From Clostridiales bacterium (GTDB lineage: Bacteria > Bacillota > Clostridia > Oscillospirales > CAG-272): DNA of 16,198 nt. The notes under the pieces were generated by a model. It saw only the letters and a list, made by a program, of their open reading frames with translations. It searched no databases and was not told where the DNA came from. The stretch covers positions 1 through 16,198 of the forward strand of contig SFNW01000032.1 of assembly GCA_004554105.1 (NCBI GenBank), in the 5' to 3' direction. How positions within the stretch are numbered: the first letter of the stretch is position 1; each line of letters starts with the position of its first letter. Shown piece after piece: positions 14,414 to 16,198 of this stretch. Position numbers and translations under genes: made by a program.

Positions 14414-15802
14414 ATGAACAAGATGTGGGCAGGGCGCACGGCGGGTGCGCTCGACAAAACGGCGGACGACTTCAATTCCTCGATTGCGGTTGACAAGCGT
14501 ATGTACAGGCAGGATATCGAGGGCTCGATGGCGCACGCCGCCATGCTCGGCGCAAAGGGGATTATCTCCTCCGCCGACAGCAGTCTGATTATCGACACGC
14601 TCGGTGCGATTCTCGACGACATCGAGAGCGGCAAGCTGTCGATTGCGGCGGACGCGGAGGACATTCATATGTTTGTCGAGGCGGAGTTGACAAGCCGTAT
14701 CGGCGACGTCGGTCGCCGCCTGCATACCGCGCGTTCGCGCAACGACCAGGTCGCGCTCGATTTGCGGCTCTATCTGCGGGACGAATGCGAGGAGATTGTT
14801 GCGCGTATTTGCAAGCTGATTGCGGCGGTATTCAAGGTCGCCGAGGCGAACAAAACCACGATTATGCCGGGCTACACGCACTTGCAGCGGGCGCAGCCGA
14901 TTACCTTCGGGCATCATCTCTTGGCGTATGCCATGATGCTGATTCGCGACGCGGGAAGAATCGGCGACGCCAAGCGCCGCATGAATGTTTCGCCGCTCGG
15001 CTGCTGTGCGCTCGCGGGGACGACCTATCCCATCGACCGCGCAATGACGGCGGCTTCGCTCGGCTTTGGCGCGGTCGCCCTCAACAGTCTCGACGGCGTT
15101 TCCGACCGCGATTTCTGCGTCGAGCTGGAAAGCGCACTTGCGATTCTGATGATGCACCTTTCGCGCTTCTCCGAGGAGATTATCCTTTGGTCGAGTTTTG
15201 AGTTCGGCTTCGTCACGCTGTCCGACGCCTATACGACGGGGTCGAGCATCATGCCGCAGAAGAAAAACTCGGACATGGCGGAGCTGGTGCGCGGCAAGAG
15301 CGGCAGGGTCTACGGCAATCTGTTTGCCACGCTGACGATGTTAAAGGGGCTGCCGCTGGCGTACAACAAGGATATGCAGGAGGACAAGGAGGCGGTCTTC
15401 GACAGCGTCGATACCGTCAAAGCCTGCCTCGAGGTCTTTGCGCCGATGGTCGAAACCATGGAGGTGCACGCCGACGCGATGTACAAGGCGGCGCAGGGCG
15501 GCTTTATCAACGCGACCGACCTTGCCGACTACCTCGTCAAGAAGGGCGAGCCTTTCCGCAGCGCATACAAGACGGTCGGGCAGATTGTCGCCTATGCCGT
15601 CAGGGAAAAGACCGTGCTCGACGACATTCCGCTCGAAATCTACAAGGGCTTTGATGCAAATTTCGATGCCGACCTCTACGAGGCAATCAAACTCGAAACC
15701 TGCGTCAAGAAGCGGGTTTCGGCAGGCGGCACGTCCGAAGCCTCCTTTGCGGCGGAGCGCGACTTTGTCGCCGCGTTCCTTGAAAAAAACGAAGTAAAAT
15801 AA
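14414..15802 (+). CDS. argH: Argininosuccinate lyase
   Basis: 462 residues, full length. It cleaves argininosuccinate to arginine and fumarate, the last step of arginine synthesis. Start ATG 14414 with GGAGG at 14405-14409 (spacing only 4); an ATG three codons later (14423) would have 13. The N-terminus KMWAGR fits the family. Visible motifs: RLHTARSRNDQVALDLRLYL, TIMPGYTHLQRAQP with conserved H156, and the fumarase/lyase signature GSSIMPQKKNSD (276-287), which holds the flexible catalytic Ser loop. GLPLAYNKDMQEDKE follows. No separate promoter is evident, so it probably depends on the argG promoter through the palindromic element. No terminator is visible before the insertion sequence begins 17 bases after the stop. 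Confidence 0.97.
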   Translation: MNKMWAGRTAGALDKTADDFNSSIAVDKRMYRQDIEGSMAHAAMLGAKGIISSADSSLIIDTLGAILDDIESGKLSIAADAEDIHMFVEAELTSRIGDVGRRLHTARSRNDQVALDLRLYLRDECEEIVARICKLIAAVFKVAEANKTTIMPGYTHLQRAQPITFGHHLLAYAMMLIRDAGRIGDAKRRMNVSPLGCCALAGTTYPIDRAMTAASLGFGAVALNSLDGVSDRDFCVELESALAILMMHLSRFSEEIILWSSFEFGFVTLSDAYTTGSSIMPQKKNSDMAELVRGKSGRVYGNLFATLTMLKGLPLAYNKDMQEDKEAVFDSVDTVKACLEVFAPMVETMEVHADAMYKAAQGGFINATDLADYLVKKGEPFRSAYKTVGQIVAYAVREKTVLDDIPLEIYKGFDANFDADLYEAIKLETCVKKRVSAGGTSEASFAAERDFVAAFLEKNEVK

Positions 15803-15844
15803 ACATATCCCCCGCAAAGTGGACCGTACCCAGATAAACGGATA

Positions 15845-15873
15845 TTGAAAGAAAAGACCCCCTGTTGTAGAAT
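15845..15873 (+). promoter_or_regulatory. Promoter of the insertion sequence OrfA
   Basis: TTGAAA (15845-15850), a 17-bp spacer, then TAGAAT (15868-15873). The expected start is near 15880, inside the right arm of the inverted repeat 15856-15893. Transcripts from it would therefore lack the left arm. Confidence 0.65.
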
Positions 15874-15893
15874 AGAAACTACGGCAGGGGGTC
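15856..15893 (+). promoter_or_regulatory. Inverted repeat able to mask the OrfA ribosome binding site in read-through RNA
   Basis: gaccccctgttgtag (15856-15870) pairs with ctacggcagggggtc (15879-15893) along 15 positions, two of them U-G wobbles in RNA, with an 8-base loop. The OrfA Shine-Dalgarno AGGGGG lies in the right arm, 7-8 bases before ATG 15899. Confidence 0.7.
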
Positions 15894-15898
15894 AAATC

Positions 15899-16198
15899 AT
15901 GTTCGGAAGTTATAGAAAAGTAGAATGTTTGACAGAAGAAGTGTTCCGCCGAAAGGCGGCAGGAGAAATGAATCGAGAGATTGGTGAACATTTTTGATTA
16001 AGCAAAGAACAAGTGAAACGATTGGTAACACGTCAAAGAAGAAAGCGACGATTGATCGAGCAAGGATATATTCCTCGCCCGAAAGGTCGCCCTCACAAAA
16101 CGGAAGAAACAGAAGAAATGCGCCGAAACAATGAATTAGCCGAACTGCGTATGCGGATAGATACCGGTATATTTATCAATATTTATCCAAAAATATGA
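15899..16198 (+). pseudogene. IS3-like transposase OrfA remnant with in-frame stop
   Basis: ATG 15899 with AGGGGG just upstream opens a 32-codon frame (MFGSYRKVECLTEEVFRRKA, ending IGEHF) stopped by TGA at 15995-15997. The same frame resumes with LSKEQVKRLVTRQRRKRRLI, then EQGYIPRPKGRPHK, to TGA 16196-16198. Read through the stop, it resembles the helix-turn-helix OrfA of IS3-family elements in Clostridia. From my memory of relatives, Gly sits at the stop position (HFGLSKEQV), so a GGA-to-TGA change is the simplest explanation. The C-terminal leucine-zipper part also departs from the expected pattern after NNELAELRM: the last ~15 codons are AT-rich and do not look like transposase. No OrfB is seen. 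A separate start at GTG 16013 could express only the second half. Most likely inactive; family placement moderately sure. Confidence 0.65.

Larger units (their letters stand above)
15820..16155 (+). mobile_element. Left end of an IS3-like insertion sequence, truncated or decayed
   Basis: TGGACCGTACCC (15820-15831) is the probable left inverted repeat end; it begins TG, as is typical of IS3 ends. An AT-richer segment follows, with its own promoter, a 15-bp inverted repeat and an OrfA-like reading frame. Family resemblance is lost around 16155, and no OrfB or right end is in the window. The right limit is uncertain: the element may continue past the window, or be cut here. Confidence 0.6.

Noticed and set aside
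12896..15157. A 753-codon minus-strand open frame across argG, the repeat and argH
   Set aside because: Antisense shadow of argG and argH, low-complexity charged composition, no start context or motif; it also runs through the palindromic element.

Overview
This window looks like chromosome of a GC-rich Clostridia-type Firmicute, probably a gut or anaerobic Oscillospirales-like lineage. The evidence is a Gram-positive PolC-type replicative polymerase, the conserved pyrH-frr-uppS-cdsA-dxr-rseP-ispG block, a non-mevalonate isoprenoid route, a surface protein with a copper-amine-oxidase-like stalk domain, and GAGGGAG/CTCCCTC palindromic intergenic repeats of a kind I recall from gut Clostridia. 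All genes are on the + strand. Long minus-strand open frames are composition shadows. No prophage, CRISPR array, tRNA or rRNA is visible, and no stretch over 300 bases lacks a gene.

Layout. Positions 1-1008 hold the 3' end of a secreted GH43-like glycosidase with a C-terminal stalk domain, closed by a strong terminator (1021-1058). A good promoter at 1089-1117 then drives a two-gene unit: a diacylglycerol/lipid kinase (1165-2046) and polC (2059-6429). A second promoter (6449-6477) precedes a seven-gene run, pyrH, frr, uppS, cdsA, dxr, rseP, ispG (6520-12781). This run joins nucleotide supply, ribosome recycling, undecaprenyl carrier synthesis, CDP-diacylglycerol synthesis, isoprenoid precursor synthesis (first committed and penultimate MEP steps) and regulated intramembrane proteolysis. 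The last four genes are nearly fused (10 bp gap, 1 bp gap, 1 bp overlap). Two small hairpins lie in the frr-uppS and uppS-cdsA gaps.

Positions 12782-15802 are an arginine-biosynthesis unit, argG and argH. A promoter with two tandem ArgR-type operators precedes argG. The argG-argH gap is almost filled by a 180-bp palindromic element with perfect 17-bp terminal inverted repeats. From about 15820 to the window end lies the left end of an IS3-like insertion sequence. Its first ORF carries an in-frame TGA and then departs from the family pattern. Its promoter sits inside an inverted repeat that could block translation from read-through transcripts.

Most of the window is ordinary core housekeeping. 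The points most worth a second look are regulatory or mobile: the tandem ARG boxes, the argG-argH palindromic element, the read-through-protected IS promoter, the hairpin over the cdsA ribosome binding site, and the position of polC upstream of pyrH. I do not see an undescribed multi-gene system here.
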